Shown in pieces: positions 15,139 through 22,752 of a DNA stretch of 38,523 nt. Origin of the DNA: an uncultured bacterium (GTDB taxonomy: Bacteria > Bacteroidota > Bacteroidia > Bacteroidales > Muribaculaceae); contig CAJMNI010000021.1 of the NCBI GenBank assembly GCA_905214735.1, positions 1-38,523 of the forward strand, written 5' to 3'. Made by a program: the position numbers and the translations under genes. How positions within the stretch are numbered: the stretch's first letter is position 1; the number at the start of each line of letters is the position of its first letter. Under the pieces are notes generated by a model. It saw nothing but the letters and a program-made list of their open reading frames with translations, did not search any database and was not told where the DNA came from.

Positions 15139-15259
15139 GGGAAACCCGCTTCGGGGTTTATGGCTATTGGTTGATGGACCCCGGGTTGACTCGAAAAGGG
15201 CTTTGCCCTTTTCTCGCTAACCCGGGGTTACCGAGATGCAGCCCCCTTGGGGCTGGTCG
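15139..15259 (+). repeat. Three-hairpin interspersed repeat, copy 3
   Basis: Best-formed copy: AAACCC-gcttc-GGGGTTT; CCGGGTT, loop GACTC, GAAAAGGGC, ttt, GCCCTTTTC, loop TCGCT, AACCCGG; then CAGCCCC-ctt-GGGGCTG. It ends 35 bp before the stop codon of the convergent TRIC-type gene. Confidence 0.88.
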
Positions 15260-15293
15260 TCTGCTTGTTGTGCCTGAGCTGGCGGGATGTTGG

Positions 15294-15923
15294 CTATTTG
15301 CGGCGGCGGGGTTTGGCGGGCGTCAGGATTGGGAGCGATAGGTTGTATTTGAGGGTCAGGACGCGGATGATGATGATTGTCGCCGCACACGACATTCCCT
15401 GCAGGTATTGATTCCCTCCCAATAACATTATCCCCCAATAAACCAATGCACCGGCAAAACAGGCCATGGCATAGATGTCTTTGCGAAACACGAGCGGTTC
15501 TTCGTTGATCAGTATGTCCCTGATCACGCCTCCGAAGGCGCCGGTGATGATTCCCATCACCATGGCTGTCCACATCGGATAACCGATTGCGAGCGTCTTC
15601 TGAATCCCTATCACGCAGAAGAGTGCCAGTCCGATGCTGTCGAACACAAAGAGGATGCGATCCTTGCTCACAAGGACGCTCCGGAAGATGATCACGCAGA
15701 TAAGCGAGAAGGCTGTTTCTGCGAAATACGACCAGTTTTGCATCCAGAAAACCGGTATGCCGAGCAGTATGTCGCGAAGCGTGCCGCCTCCGATGGCTGT
15801 CACAAGTCCGACGGTGAAAGCGCCAAACCAGTCGAAATTCTTGGTGGCAGCAAGACGGATGCCGCTTATCGCGAACGCTATAGTGCCGATGGCTTCAATT
15901 ATGAATAGGAAAGTATGTTCCAT
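15294..15923 (-). CDS. TRIC/UPF0126-family cation channel
   Basis: Inner-membrane protein of the trimeric intracellular cation channel family (YicG-like). Seven hydrophobic helices appear in about 209 residues, built as two internal repeats with the family signatures AIGTIAFAISGIRLA and GGGTLRDILLG in the first half and DSIGLALFCVIG and GAFGGVIRDILINEEPLV in the second. The paired glycine-rich kinks and RD motifs are the pore features of the family. The ATG at 15923 is chosen because known members start close to this MEHTFLFIIEA sequence. It ends with TAG, which shows TAG is an ordinary stop here. It lies about 70 bp downstream of the EFR1 gene on the same strand; the C-terminus is basic (PAKPRRRK). 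Confidence 0.92.
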   Translation of the reverse strand: MEHTFLFIIEAIGTIAFAISGIRLAATKNFDWFGAFTVGLVTAIGGGTLRDILLGIPVFWMQNWSYFAETAFSLICVIIFRSVLVSKDRILFVFDSIGLALFCVIGIQKTLAIGYPMWTAMVMGIITGAFGGVIRDILINEEPLVFRKDIYAMACFAGALVYWGIMLLGGNQYLQGMSCAATIIIIRVLTLKYNLSLPILTPAKPRRRK

Positions 15924-15995
15924 GTCTCTCTTTCCCCACAATCAGGTGATGAACAATCTAAGCTGGCTTGCTGTATGCAGCCACATCAAGGGTAA

Positions 15996-16766
15996 TTATG
16001 TTTTAGGGCACATATACTGCCCTTTTCTGATTGTTTTATTGCCATAGGCCACGGCGTGGGCCGGGCAGGCGTGATAGCAGGCGAGGCAACCGATGCAACG
16101 GTTGTCCCATCGGGGACGCCTGTCGTCAGTCATGTCGATGTTATCTATCGGGCAGGCTTGCTCGCAGCGGCCGCAACCGATGCAGGCGTCTGTGGAATGC
16201 CATTTTTCGGGTTTTATCCCCCATTTCATGAAACGGGGATATATCACGTTTGTTTTAAATCGGGCGAAACTTCCTTTTTTGAAATCCGTTTCCCACCGGC
16301 GCAGGGATATGCAACGCGCGATATGCTCAATTCTTGCAGGCGCGGCGTCGAGCTTGCGACTCTCCAGATCCGGTGAGTCTACGTCGAAACCGGGAAGGAG
16401 AACGTAGGTGTTTGGCATTATAATGCTCCATCCTCCGGAAGCCTGCAGCCCTTTTGCGGCCAACGCATTGGCGAGCATTGCCGGCGCGTCGCCTGTCTCA
16501 TCGCCGCATGACATCACCCACCAGACAGGAATCTTCCTTTCCTTTATGCGATTGAAGAATCGGTCGGGGAGCGCCTGCAGGAAATCGAGCATAATCTCCG
16601 GCACACCCCAACTCCACACCGGGAATAGGATTCCGAATGTATCGCCCTGCCATTCGAGAATTTCGGCCTCGACATCTTGGATGAAGATTGGGAACTCGCC
16701 AAGCTTTTTGGCGAGTTGGAGGGCTACATAGCGGGTGTTTCCTTCAGCGGAGAAATATAGGAGCAT
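15996..16766 (-). CDS. EFR1-type flavodoxin/ferredoxin protein
   Basis: Cytoplasmic electron-transfer protein of 256 residues. The N-terminal half is flavodoxin-like (phosphate loop FSAEGNTRYVA at residues 5-15, then FPVWSWGVPEIM). The C-terminal part has two [4Fe-4S] motifs of the bacterial ferredoxin type: CIGCGRCEQACP and CIGCLACYHACP. This FMN plus 2[4Fe-4S] layout is the EFR1 family found in anaerobes; the physiological partner is unknown. It is likely co-transcribed with the TRIC-type gene downstream. Directly before the start codon there is a tandem short repeat instead of an ordinary leader. Confidence 0.9.
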   Translation of the reverse strand: MLLYFSAEGNTRYVALQLAKKLGEFPIFIQDVEAEILEWQGDTFGILFPVWSWGVPEIMLDFLQALPDRFFNRIKERKIPVWWVMSCGDETGDAPAMLANALAAKGLQASGGWSIIMPNTYVLLPGFDVDSPDLESRKLDAAPARIEHIARCISLRRWETDFKKGSFARFKTNVIYPRFMKWGIKPEKWHSTDACIGCGRCEQACPIDNIDMTDDRRPRWDNRCIGCLACYHACPAHAVAYGNKTIRKGQYMCPKT

Positions 16767-16814
16767 CGTGATTAGTGAGTAGTGATTAGTGAGTGGTGAT
16801 TAGTGATTAGTGGA
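16767..16814. repeat. GATTAGTG tandem repeat abutting the EFR1 start
   Basis: About six copies of a 7-8-bp unit (GTGATTA, GTGAGTA, GTGAGTG variants) begin one base upstream of the ATG. On the coding strand it reads as repeated CACTAATC. It fills the whole space where a ribosome-binding region would be. Confidence 0.7.
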
Positions 16815-16835
16815 TGAGGGCGGGGATGAAAATGT

Positions 16836-16868
16836 TAAAATGGCTTCCGCTTGATTGGCGGAAGCCAT
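16836..16868 (-). terminator. Terminator of rprXY
   Basis: A perfect 11-bp stem (ATGGCTTCCGC / GCGGAAGCCAT, 7-nt loop) with TTTT on the minus strand, about 100 bp after the rprY stop. Confidence 0.85.
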
Positions 16869-16968
16869 CTGTTGTTCAAAATCAGTTTGCCGGTGAAACC
16901 GGCTTCATAATATCCTCGATTCAGCCTAAGGCCTTTTCAATTCAGCCTCGGGTCTCATCGCATCAGTC

Positions 16969-17682
16969 TCAGGCCTCTTCGTTCTGGGTAACTTCCGGAG
17001 CGATGAGCTTATATCCCTTGCCGTGGATGTTGATGATCTCGATCGAGGGATCGTCGCGAAGCAGCTTGCGGAGCTTCGTGATGTAGACGTCCATGCTTCG
17101 GGCGTTGAAGTAATTGTCGTCGATCCAGATTGATTTCAGCGCATAGTTGCGTTCGAGGATATCGTTCATGTGCTGGCAAAGGAGAGAAAGGAGCTCCGAC
17201 TCCTTTGTGGTGAGCTTCTGGGTCTTGTTGTCGGCGATAAGGGTCTGTTTCTGGGTGTCGAAAGTATATTTCCCGATCTTATAGACAGTGATTTCCTTAT
17301 CCTTCTTCCCCTTCACGCGGCGCAGGATCGCGCTGATACGCGACACGAGCTCTTCCATCGAGAAAGGCTTGGTGATATAATCGTCCGCACCAATCTTGAA
17401 GCCCTGAAGCACATCTTCCTTCAGGTTTTTAGCTGTCAGAAATATGATGGGCACCTCCGAATTAACGTTTCTGATTTCCTGAGCGAGCGTGAATCCGTCT
17501 TTTTTAGGCATCATCACGTCAAGCACGCATAGATCATATTTCTCTTTAAGAAAGGCCTTGTAGCCCTTGTCTCCGTCGGGGTAGAGGTCGGCGTTAAAGC
17601 CTTTTGCCTGAAGGAATTCCCTAAGGAGCATCCCGAGGTTTTCCTCATCCTCGCAGAGGAGTATTTTTAGTCTGTCATCCAT
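16969..17682 (-). CDS. rprY: Response regulator RprY
   Basis: OmpR/PhoB-type response regulator of 237 residues. Receiver domain: acidic pair Glu11/Asp12, phospho-acceptor Asp55 in VLDVMMP, Thr83 and Lys105 in ITKPF. The winged-helix DNA-binding domain spans about 135-230 (LTTKESELLSLLCQH, RSMDVYITKLRKLL, HGKGYKL). Sequence and gene order match RprY of Bacteroides, a regulator of central metabolism and stress genes that works with the kinase RprX. The gene follows rprX by 111 bp and is closed by a strong terminator. The assignment to rprY rests on recognition of the pair, not on a database search. Confidence 0.9.
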   Translation of the reverse strand: MDDRLKILLCEDEENLGMLLREFLQAKGFNADLYPDGDKGYKAFLKEKYDLCVLDVMMPKKDGFTLAQEIRNVNSEVPIIFLTAKNLKEDVLQGFKIGADDYITKPFSMEELVSRISAILRRVKGKKDKEITVYKIGKYTFDTQKQTLIADNKTQKLTTKESELLSLLCQHMNDILERNYALKSIWIDDNYFNARSMDVYITKLRKLLRDDPSIEIINIHGKGYKLIAPEVTQNEEA

Positions 17683-17793
17683 ATCTTAATGTTTTCTTTA
17701 ATTTAATAACAAATGTTAGCACAGAATTCCGCACCGTGAATGCGAAATAATGGTGAAAAGGTCGAAAAAACATCCTTATGCCGCTCTTTTTTT

Positions 17794-19305
17794 TCAGGCA
17801 TCGGCTTTCTCTTCCTTGTGGTTACCGTTTCCGATCAGAGGGAGGCGGATGATGAAAGTGCTACCCTTGCCGAGCTCGCTGTCGACGCTGATCTGGCCGT
17901 CGAAGGCGGAGATCATCTTCTTGACATAAGCGAGGCCGAGGCCGAACCCTTTTACATCGTGGCGGTTGCCGGTCGGCACGCGGTAGAATTTCTCGAATAT
18001 ATGTTTCACATCTTCCTTGTTGATACCGATACCGTTGTCGGCCACCCGGATTTCGAGCGTCGACGGGTCGGGGTTGGATGTGGTGATCTTGAGCTGCGGG
18101 TCGACATCCTCCCTCATATATTTGAGAGCGTTGTCGAGGAGGTTGAAAATCACGTTGGTAAACTGGAGCTCATCGACGAAAATGTCCGATTCCCGGGCTC
18201 CGAGGTCGGTGACGAGCTCGCCTCCCTGTTTTTCAACCTTGAGCTTGAACGTATTGGCCACATTGGCGATAGTGGCGTTGGCGTCGACTTCCTGGAACTT
18301 TAGGGTAGAAGAGGCTCCGTTGTCGAAGACCGAGAGCTGGAGCACCTTCTCCACCTGAAAACGGAGGCGTTTAGACTCCTCGGTGATCACATCGGAGAGG
18401 TGAATAAGCGATGATTCCGATTTGCGGATCGAAGGCTCGTGGAGCATCTGCCCTGCGAGCGAGATGGTAGAGATCGGAGTTTTGAGCTCGTGAGTCATAT
18501 TGTTGATGAAGTCGCTCTTCATTTCGGTGAGTTTCTTCTGGCGGAACGCGAGAATCACCGTGTAGAGGAACACGAGCAGAAGGATCAGGGTGAAAGCGAG
18601 CGAAGGGATTATGAAACGCACGCTTGAGAAGATATAGCTCTGCTTGGTGGGGAAATCGGCGTCGAGCAGGCATGGGGTATCGGTGTTGCCAAAAAGCTGC
18701 ACGGCATAATTCCCTTTCTTCTCGGGGCGATAGCCTGAGGTGGCGTAGACAAGCTCGTTGCGGTTGTTATAGACCGCGATGGCGAAAGGCACCTTGAGGC
18801 CGTTGTTGGCAAGCTGTCTGCCGAGATATTTCTTGATCGCAGCGGAGTCTGCACGTTCGGCCACCGGACGGCTGCCCGAATCTCGAAGAATGGAGAGGAT
18901 CACGTCGGTGAGCAATCCTTTCTGATAGAGATATTGCTTGCGGATCACCTCCTGCATGTTGCCATAGCGCGTGGGGATGTCTTGCGTCACGGTCGAAGAA
19001 TAGGAGAGCGGAAGATCTTGCATTTTGGAACTTTCAATAGTTGAATAGCCCGAAGCGCTCCCCGGATTGGTATAGTCATCGTAGACACTCGACTCGATGA
19101 TGTTGACGTCTTGCTCGAGAAAATGGAGAGTCTCCTGCTTCTCGAGATATTGAGATGTGGCCGACAGCGAACGCATCACTCCCTCGCTGAACTGCGCCTC
19201 GCGCATCTTCACCATATTTTCAAGATACATGATCTGGAAATATAGCAAAGCCAAGAAGGTGATGAGCATCACTATAGTTAGCAGCCAAATTAGCGATTTT
19301 TTCAT
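17794..19305 (-). CDS. rprX: Sensor histidine kinase RprX
   Basis: Membrane sensor kinase, 503 residues. Transmembrane helices lie at about 7-27 and 231-254, enclosing a periplasmic sensor of about 200 residues. A HisKA domain follows with phospho-acceptor His272 in NNMTHELKTP, then an HATPase domain with N box (NVIFNLLDNALKYM), G1 box (VADNGIGI), F box (FEKFYRV) and G2 box (GFGLGLAYVKKM). It is the expected partner of RprY just downstream. Upstream is a 272-bp region shared with the divergent clostripain-like gene, carrying a minus-strand promoter. Confidence 0.9.
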   Translation of the reverse strand: MKKSLIWLLTIVMLITFLALLYFQIMYLENMVKMREAQFSEGVMRSLSATSQYLEKQETLHFLEQDVNIIESSVYDDYTNPGSASGYSTIESSKMQDLPLSYSSTVTQDIPTRYGNMQEVIRKQYLYQKGLLTDVILSILRDSGSRPVAERADSAAIKKYLGRQLANNGLKVPFAIAVYNNRNELVYATSGYRPEKKGNYAVQLFGNTDTPCLLDADFPTKQSYIFSSVRFIIPSLAFTLILLLVFLYTVILAFRQKKLTEMKSDFINNMTHELKTPISTISLAGQMLHEPSIRKSESSLIHLSDVITEESKRLRFQVEKVLQLSVFDNGASSTLKFQEVDANATIANVANTFKLKVEKQGGELVTDLGARESDIFVDELQFTNVIFNLLDNALKYMREDVDPQLKITTSNPDPSTLEIRVADNGIGINKEDVKHIFEKFYRVPTGNRHDVKGFGLGLAYVKKMISAFDGQISVDSELGKGSTFIIRLPLIGNGNHKEEKADA

Positions 19306-19415
19306 TTGTCAATGGTTTCCTCTTTGGTTTTAGCGGTTGTATGGAATAGATGTTAACCCATCCTAATTTTAGAACAACCTGATAGCCACGGAGTGAATGT
19401 TTTAACAGTTCGGTG

Positions 19416-19446
19416 CAAATTTAACATTTAAATGTGAAAACTGCAA
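19416..19446 (-). promoter_or_regulatory. Promoter of rprXY
   Basis: On the minus strand TTGC (19443-19446), 19 nt, TAAATTTG (19416-19423). The -33 part is weaker than TTTG but the spacing is exact. It leaves a leader of roughly 100 nt before rprX. Confidence 0.55.
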
Positions 19447-19577
19447 CTGATTTTCACAATTAGACAAGGAAAAACCAAAAATGTTTATTAATACCGCAAA
19501 ATATGTAACGCGGCAATGTGTGGGCAGAGAGGAAACTGCAACAGTAATAGAGCAGATAAATTCACGTTTTTTATATA

Positions 19578-20756
19578 ATGAGAAAAATTTATTTACCTGC
19601 AATTATAGCCGGCGCGTTGCTGACGGCTTCTTGTTCGAAAGATGATCCGAAGCCTAAGCCTGCCTCCGGCGTTGAGAGCATGACGCTCATTTATGCTGTC
19701 AACAGGAGTTCGCTTTCAAGCGACTTCAGCGACGATTCCCGCGAGATGCTTTCGGCTATGGCGGCATCGGGCGACGAGGCTCACAAACTATTGCTTTTCC
19801 GCACCGACTCCGAGAGCGAATGCGGACTATACGAGGCTGTGGCCGACAAAAAAGGGGTGTATACGTTTGAACTCCTGAAAAGATTTCCCCGCGATGTCAC
19901 TTCCACGGATCCTGAGCGGCTGGCGGAGGTGGTGGATTATGCCCTTTCGCTCTATCCCGAAGCTCGCAAGAACCTATTCTTCTGGGGACACGGCATGTCG
20001 TGGAATCCGACTTTCAGCGACCATCAGGTGAAGATCGCTCCCAAGGATGCCGATCTTCCGGAAGCATACGGTTACGGAGGGGAATATGGCGGCGCTATCG
20101 GCGGCTCCACCGACTGGATGGAGATCACCGAACTGGCCGATGCTTTGCCTGACGATGCGTTTGATACCATCTGGTTCGACTGCTGCTATATGTCGGGGAT
20201 AGAAACCATCTATCAGCTACGCGACAAATGCGATTATTTCGTGGCATATCCTACGGAAGTGTGGCAATACGGCCTTCCCTACGACCTGGTGCTTCCCTAT
20301 GTGATGACAGATAAGCCTGATCTCGTGAAGGCGGCGCAAACATTTTTCGACTATTATTCCGCTTCGGGCGATCCGGTCACCGTAGCTTGTCTGCGGATGG
20401 ATAAAGTGGAGCCTGTGGCCGATGCTGTGAAAAGAATATATGCCTCCGGAATCGGAACGCCCAATCTCTCTGAAGTGGCGAATTATTCGAGATCGTATAA
20501 TTCCCCCTTCTACGATCTGACTCAATATGTCGGGAAGGTGGCGGAGGCTAACGGATGCGGCTCCGAGCTCCTGGAGGCTTACCGCAAAGCAATGTCTGAA
20601 TTTGTGATCTATTCGGCCTGCTCGCCCTACGACTTCAACAGTCGCCCATGGAAAAATCCCAATCTCTCGGGAATCAGCACGCACCATTATCAGGGGTTAA
20701 ATAATAAAGAAGAGGCATTTTATAGCACTTTGGACTGGTATAAGCGCGTATACTGA
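19578..20756 (+). CDS. Clostripain-family (C11) cysteine peptidase lipoprotein
   Basis: A 392-residue surface or periplasmic lipoprotein. The signal peptide ends in a lipobox (LLTASC) with Cys19 as the lipid-modified residue. The C11 catalytic dyad is present: His138 in FFWGHGMSW and Cys203 in WFDCCYMSGIE (an extra Cys202 precedes it). Clostripain-type enzymes cut after Arg or Lys; the specificity of this one is not evident. No separate activation-loop cleavage site was identified. It is convergent with the CotH-kinase gene, with a structured repeat between them. Confidence 0.88.
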   Translation: MRKIYLPAIIAGALLTASCSKDDPKPKPASGVESMTLIYAVNRSSLSSDFSDDSREMLSAMAASGDEAHKLLLFRTDSESECGLYEAVADKKGVYTFELLKRFPRDVTSTDPERLAEVVDYALSLYPEARKNLFFWGHGMSWNPTFSDHQVKIAPKDADLPEAYGYGGEYGGAIGGSTDWMEITELADALPDDAFDTIWFDCCYMSGIETIYQLRDKCDYFVAYPTEVWQYGLPYDLVLPYVMTDKPDLVKAAQTFFDYYSASGDPVTVACLRMDKVEPVADAVKRIYASGIGTPNLSEVANYSRSYNSPFYDLTQYVGKVAEANGCGSELLEAYRKAMSEFVIYSACSPYDFNSRPWKNPNLSGISTHHYQGLNNKEEAFYSTLDWYKRVY

Positions 20757-20768
20757 CTATGACTGAGC

Positions 20769-20889
20769 GGGAGTGCAACCCCTTTGGGGTTGATACCCTT
20801 ATATGTGAGCCCGGGGGTAAGGATGGATAGGGACAAGCCCTATCCATCCTTACCCCCGGTTTCCGAGATGCAGCCCCGTCGGGGCTGGG
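20769..20889 (+). repeat. Three-hairpin interspersed repeat, copy 4 (variant centre)
   Basis: The flanking hairpins match the family (CAACCCC-ttt-GGGGTTG and CAGCCCC-gtc-GGGGCTG, joined by the shared GGTTTCCGAGATG). The centre is a perfect 22-bp stem with loop ACAAG. Its arms are unrelated to those of copies 1-3 beyond the CCGGG base, and it has no internal loop. It lies between two convergent genes, 13 bp after one stop codon and 28 bp from the other. Confidence 0.88.
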
Positions 20890-20916
20890 AGTGGCCTACC
20901 AGCGCGGCCTGTGTCC

Positions 20917-22596
20917 TCAGCGAATCACCTTGCGGCTCTTGCCGTTGCTGCGGATGATATAGATGCCGCTTTCGCCAATCTTGTCGACGCGCTGGCCGGT
21001 TATTGTAAATATCTCTTCCGGTTCATTCTCCCCGATGCCCGAAATTTCCTCAATGCCGCTGCCGGAAGTGATGAAGAGTTTGCGCGTGAGCGGATCGAAA
21101 ATCATGCGTTTGCCGGAATTCGCGCTGCTCATCACGAGGTTTCTTCCTGTGGCAACGAGTGTATACTCCTTCTCTGCTTCGGGAGTTATCTCTTCCGTTT
21201 CGCCACCGAAATCGATAGTGCTCCAGTCGGCGGAGGCAATCTTGAAGTCGCCGGTGAAACTGATGTTCTCCATTTCCCATTTGCTGTCTTTCCACACCAT
21301 CGGGTCGGAGGTCGACCAGTTGTTGAAGTTGCCGCGGACATATACCTGTTCGCCAGGGTCCTGGCTGAACGAAGGTTCGTAGCCCCACTGTTTGCCGAGC
21401 CACTTGGCCGAATTTTTCACAAAGTTTATGGCGGATTCCGCTTTTGCCACGACATTGCTGTTGCCGTAGTCGGGCCAGCGTTCTTTGTCGCTGTCGGCGG
21501 CCTGACTCATATCTTCCGCATAATCCTTCATATATCCGAAGAGGCTTTCAAGCTTGTTGTCGCAGAAATCCTTCCAGACTTCCTTCACTTTCTCCTGAAA
21601 CGCGGGGAATTTATAGAGTTCTCCTATCCAGGTCTGATTGAACGCCGGCTCCTGCCAGATAAACTTGTCCTTGTTGCCTCGCTGGAACGAGTTGCCGAAA
21701 TCCCAGACCGGGCCGAATTCCCATTTTGCTCCCTCGCCTGCATCCTTATAGATATAGCAGGAGCCGTGATACGACTCGCAGTCATCCATAAGCTCCTGCA
21801 CGATATAATAGCGGGCGGCAGCGTCGAGGTCCAGTATTGCTTCGAGTGAGGAAGCATCATTCTTATCGGCGGAATAAATGGCGCTGTTGAGTGCCTCCAT
21901 CTGCTGCTTAAGATAATTCTCCTGCTCTGCAGAGAGCACTTCCGGACTCTTATAGGTGAAGATTATCCTTTCGCCGTTACCCTCCGTGATCGAGACGTGG
22001 GGGTCGGTGTCGTAGTTGTCGATCTCCACGAGCCAGCCTCCTTCGACATTGGCTGTGGCGTTGTCCTCCTGTTCGGTGATGTTGACGCGGTTGCTGTCGA
22101 TGCGGATAGTCTCGGTAAGGAAATAGAGGCCGATGTAATCGCCGTTGAGCACCACCTCCACCGGGGCGTCGGCCGGAGTATAGGCGAGTCCCATAAGTCG
22201 GCTGAGTTGAAATCCGGTGATGTTACGCATGAATCCGAGATGGTCATCGGCGTGGGCGAGGATGGCAAAGTGCTTGTTCTTGCCCATTCCCATAATCTCG
22301 GTCTTCTTGTCGAATTTCAGTTTGTAGGGTTTTTTGTCGAATTCGGTCCAGGTGTAATTGCCGCGGCCTTTTATCGTGAGGGCTACGGGCGCTTCGGCTG
22401 AACCGAGCGGTTCGATCCCTTCGGTGCCGTTGGTCTCGAGATAGCAGGTGGCGTTGAGGTAATCTTCTTTGGAAACGATGGGAGCATTGTTTTCCGTGTT
22501 GATGCGGAGCACAGGGATTGTGCCCGACGGATCGACGGCGAAACATAAAGTTCCGACGGCTGCCATGGCGGCTGCCGTGAGTAAAATTTTGTTCAC
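20917..22596 (-). CDS. CotH-kinase exoprotein with starch-binding-like domain and T9SS-like tail
   Basis: Secreted protein of 559 residues. Signal peptide about 1-20. The CotH kinase domain (about 25-390) shows IKGRGNYTWTEFDKKPYKLKF near the start, HFAILAHADDHLGFMRN and the metal-binding FGPVWDFGNSF; CotH proteins are atypical kinases that phosphorylate proteins at the cell surface or outside. Residues about 415-470 (VYVRGNFNNWSTSDPMVW, WEMENISF) resemble SusE/F or CBM-type starch-binding folds. The last 60 residues (ITGQRVDKIGESGIYIIRSNGKSRKVIR, given in part) look like a type IX secretion sorting domain. Targets unknown. The end is convergent with the C11 peptidase gene. Confidence 0.85.
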   Translation of the reverse strand: MNKILLTAAAMAAVGTLCFAVDPSGTIPVLRINTENNAPIVSKEDYLNATCYLETNGTEGIEPLGSAEAPVALTIKGRGNYTWTEFDKKPYKLKFDKKTEIMGMGKNKHFAILAHADDHLGFMRNITGFQLSRLMGLAYTPADAPVEVVLNGDYIGLYFLTETIRIDSNRVNITEQEDNATANVEGGWLVEIDNYDTDPHVSITEGNGERIIFTYKSPEVLSAEQENYLKQQMEALNSAIYSADKNDASSLEAILDLDAAARYYIVQELMDDCESYHGSCYIYKDAGEGAKWEFGPVWDFGNSFQRGNKDKFIWQEPAFNQTWIGELYKFPAFQEKVKEVWKDFCDNKLESLFGYMKDYAEDMSQAADSDKERWPDYGNSNVVAKAESAINFVKNSAKWLGKQWGYEPSFSQDPGEQVYVRGNFNNWSTSDPMVWKDSKWEMENISFTGDFKIASADWSTIDFGGETEEITPEAEKEYTLVATGRNLVMSSANSGKRMIFDPLTRKLFITSGSGIEEISGIGENEPEEIFTITGQRVDKIGESGIYIIRSNGKSRKVIR

Positions 22597-22695
22597 AATT
22601 CGGATATTAAAGTTAAATGTTAAGCGTCTTGAAACAGGTAATAAGTCAGAATTTCGATTTTTGAATTTTGAGGGGAGAGGCGGGTCTTAAAGATA

Positions 22696-22732
22696 AACGG
22701 ACGGTTTGAAGCGATATTTCAAACCGTCCGTT
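22696..22732 (-). terminator. Terminator of serCA
   Basis: A 15-bp perfect stem with a 7-nt loop (AACGGACGGTTTGAA arm), followed on the minus strand by the T-rich run TATCTTT. It begins about 20 bp after the serA stop. Confidence 0.85.
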
Positions 22733-22752
22733 GTAAATTCAGAAGTCAGGCA

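Noticed and set aside
11573..15259. CRISPR or riboswitch explanation for the hairpin repeats
   Set aside because: Copies are too few, too long and not separated by uniform spacers, and they lie at gene 3' ends rather than in leaders.
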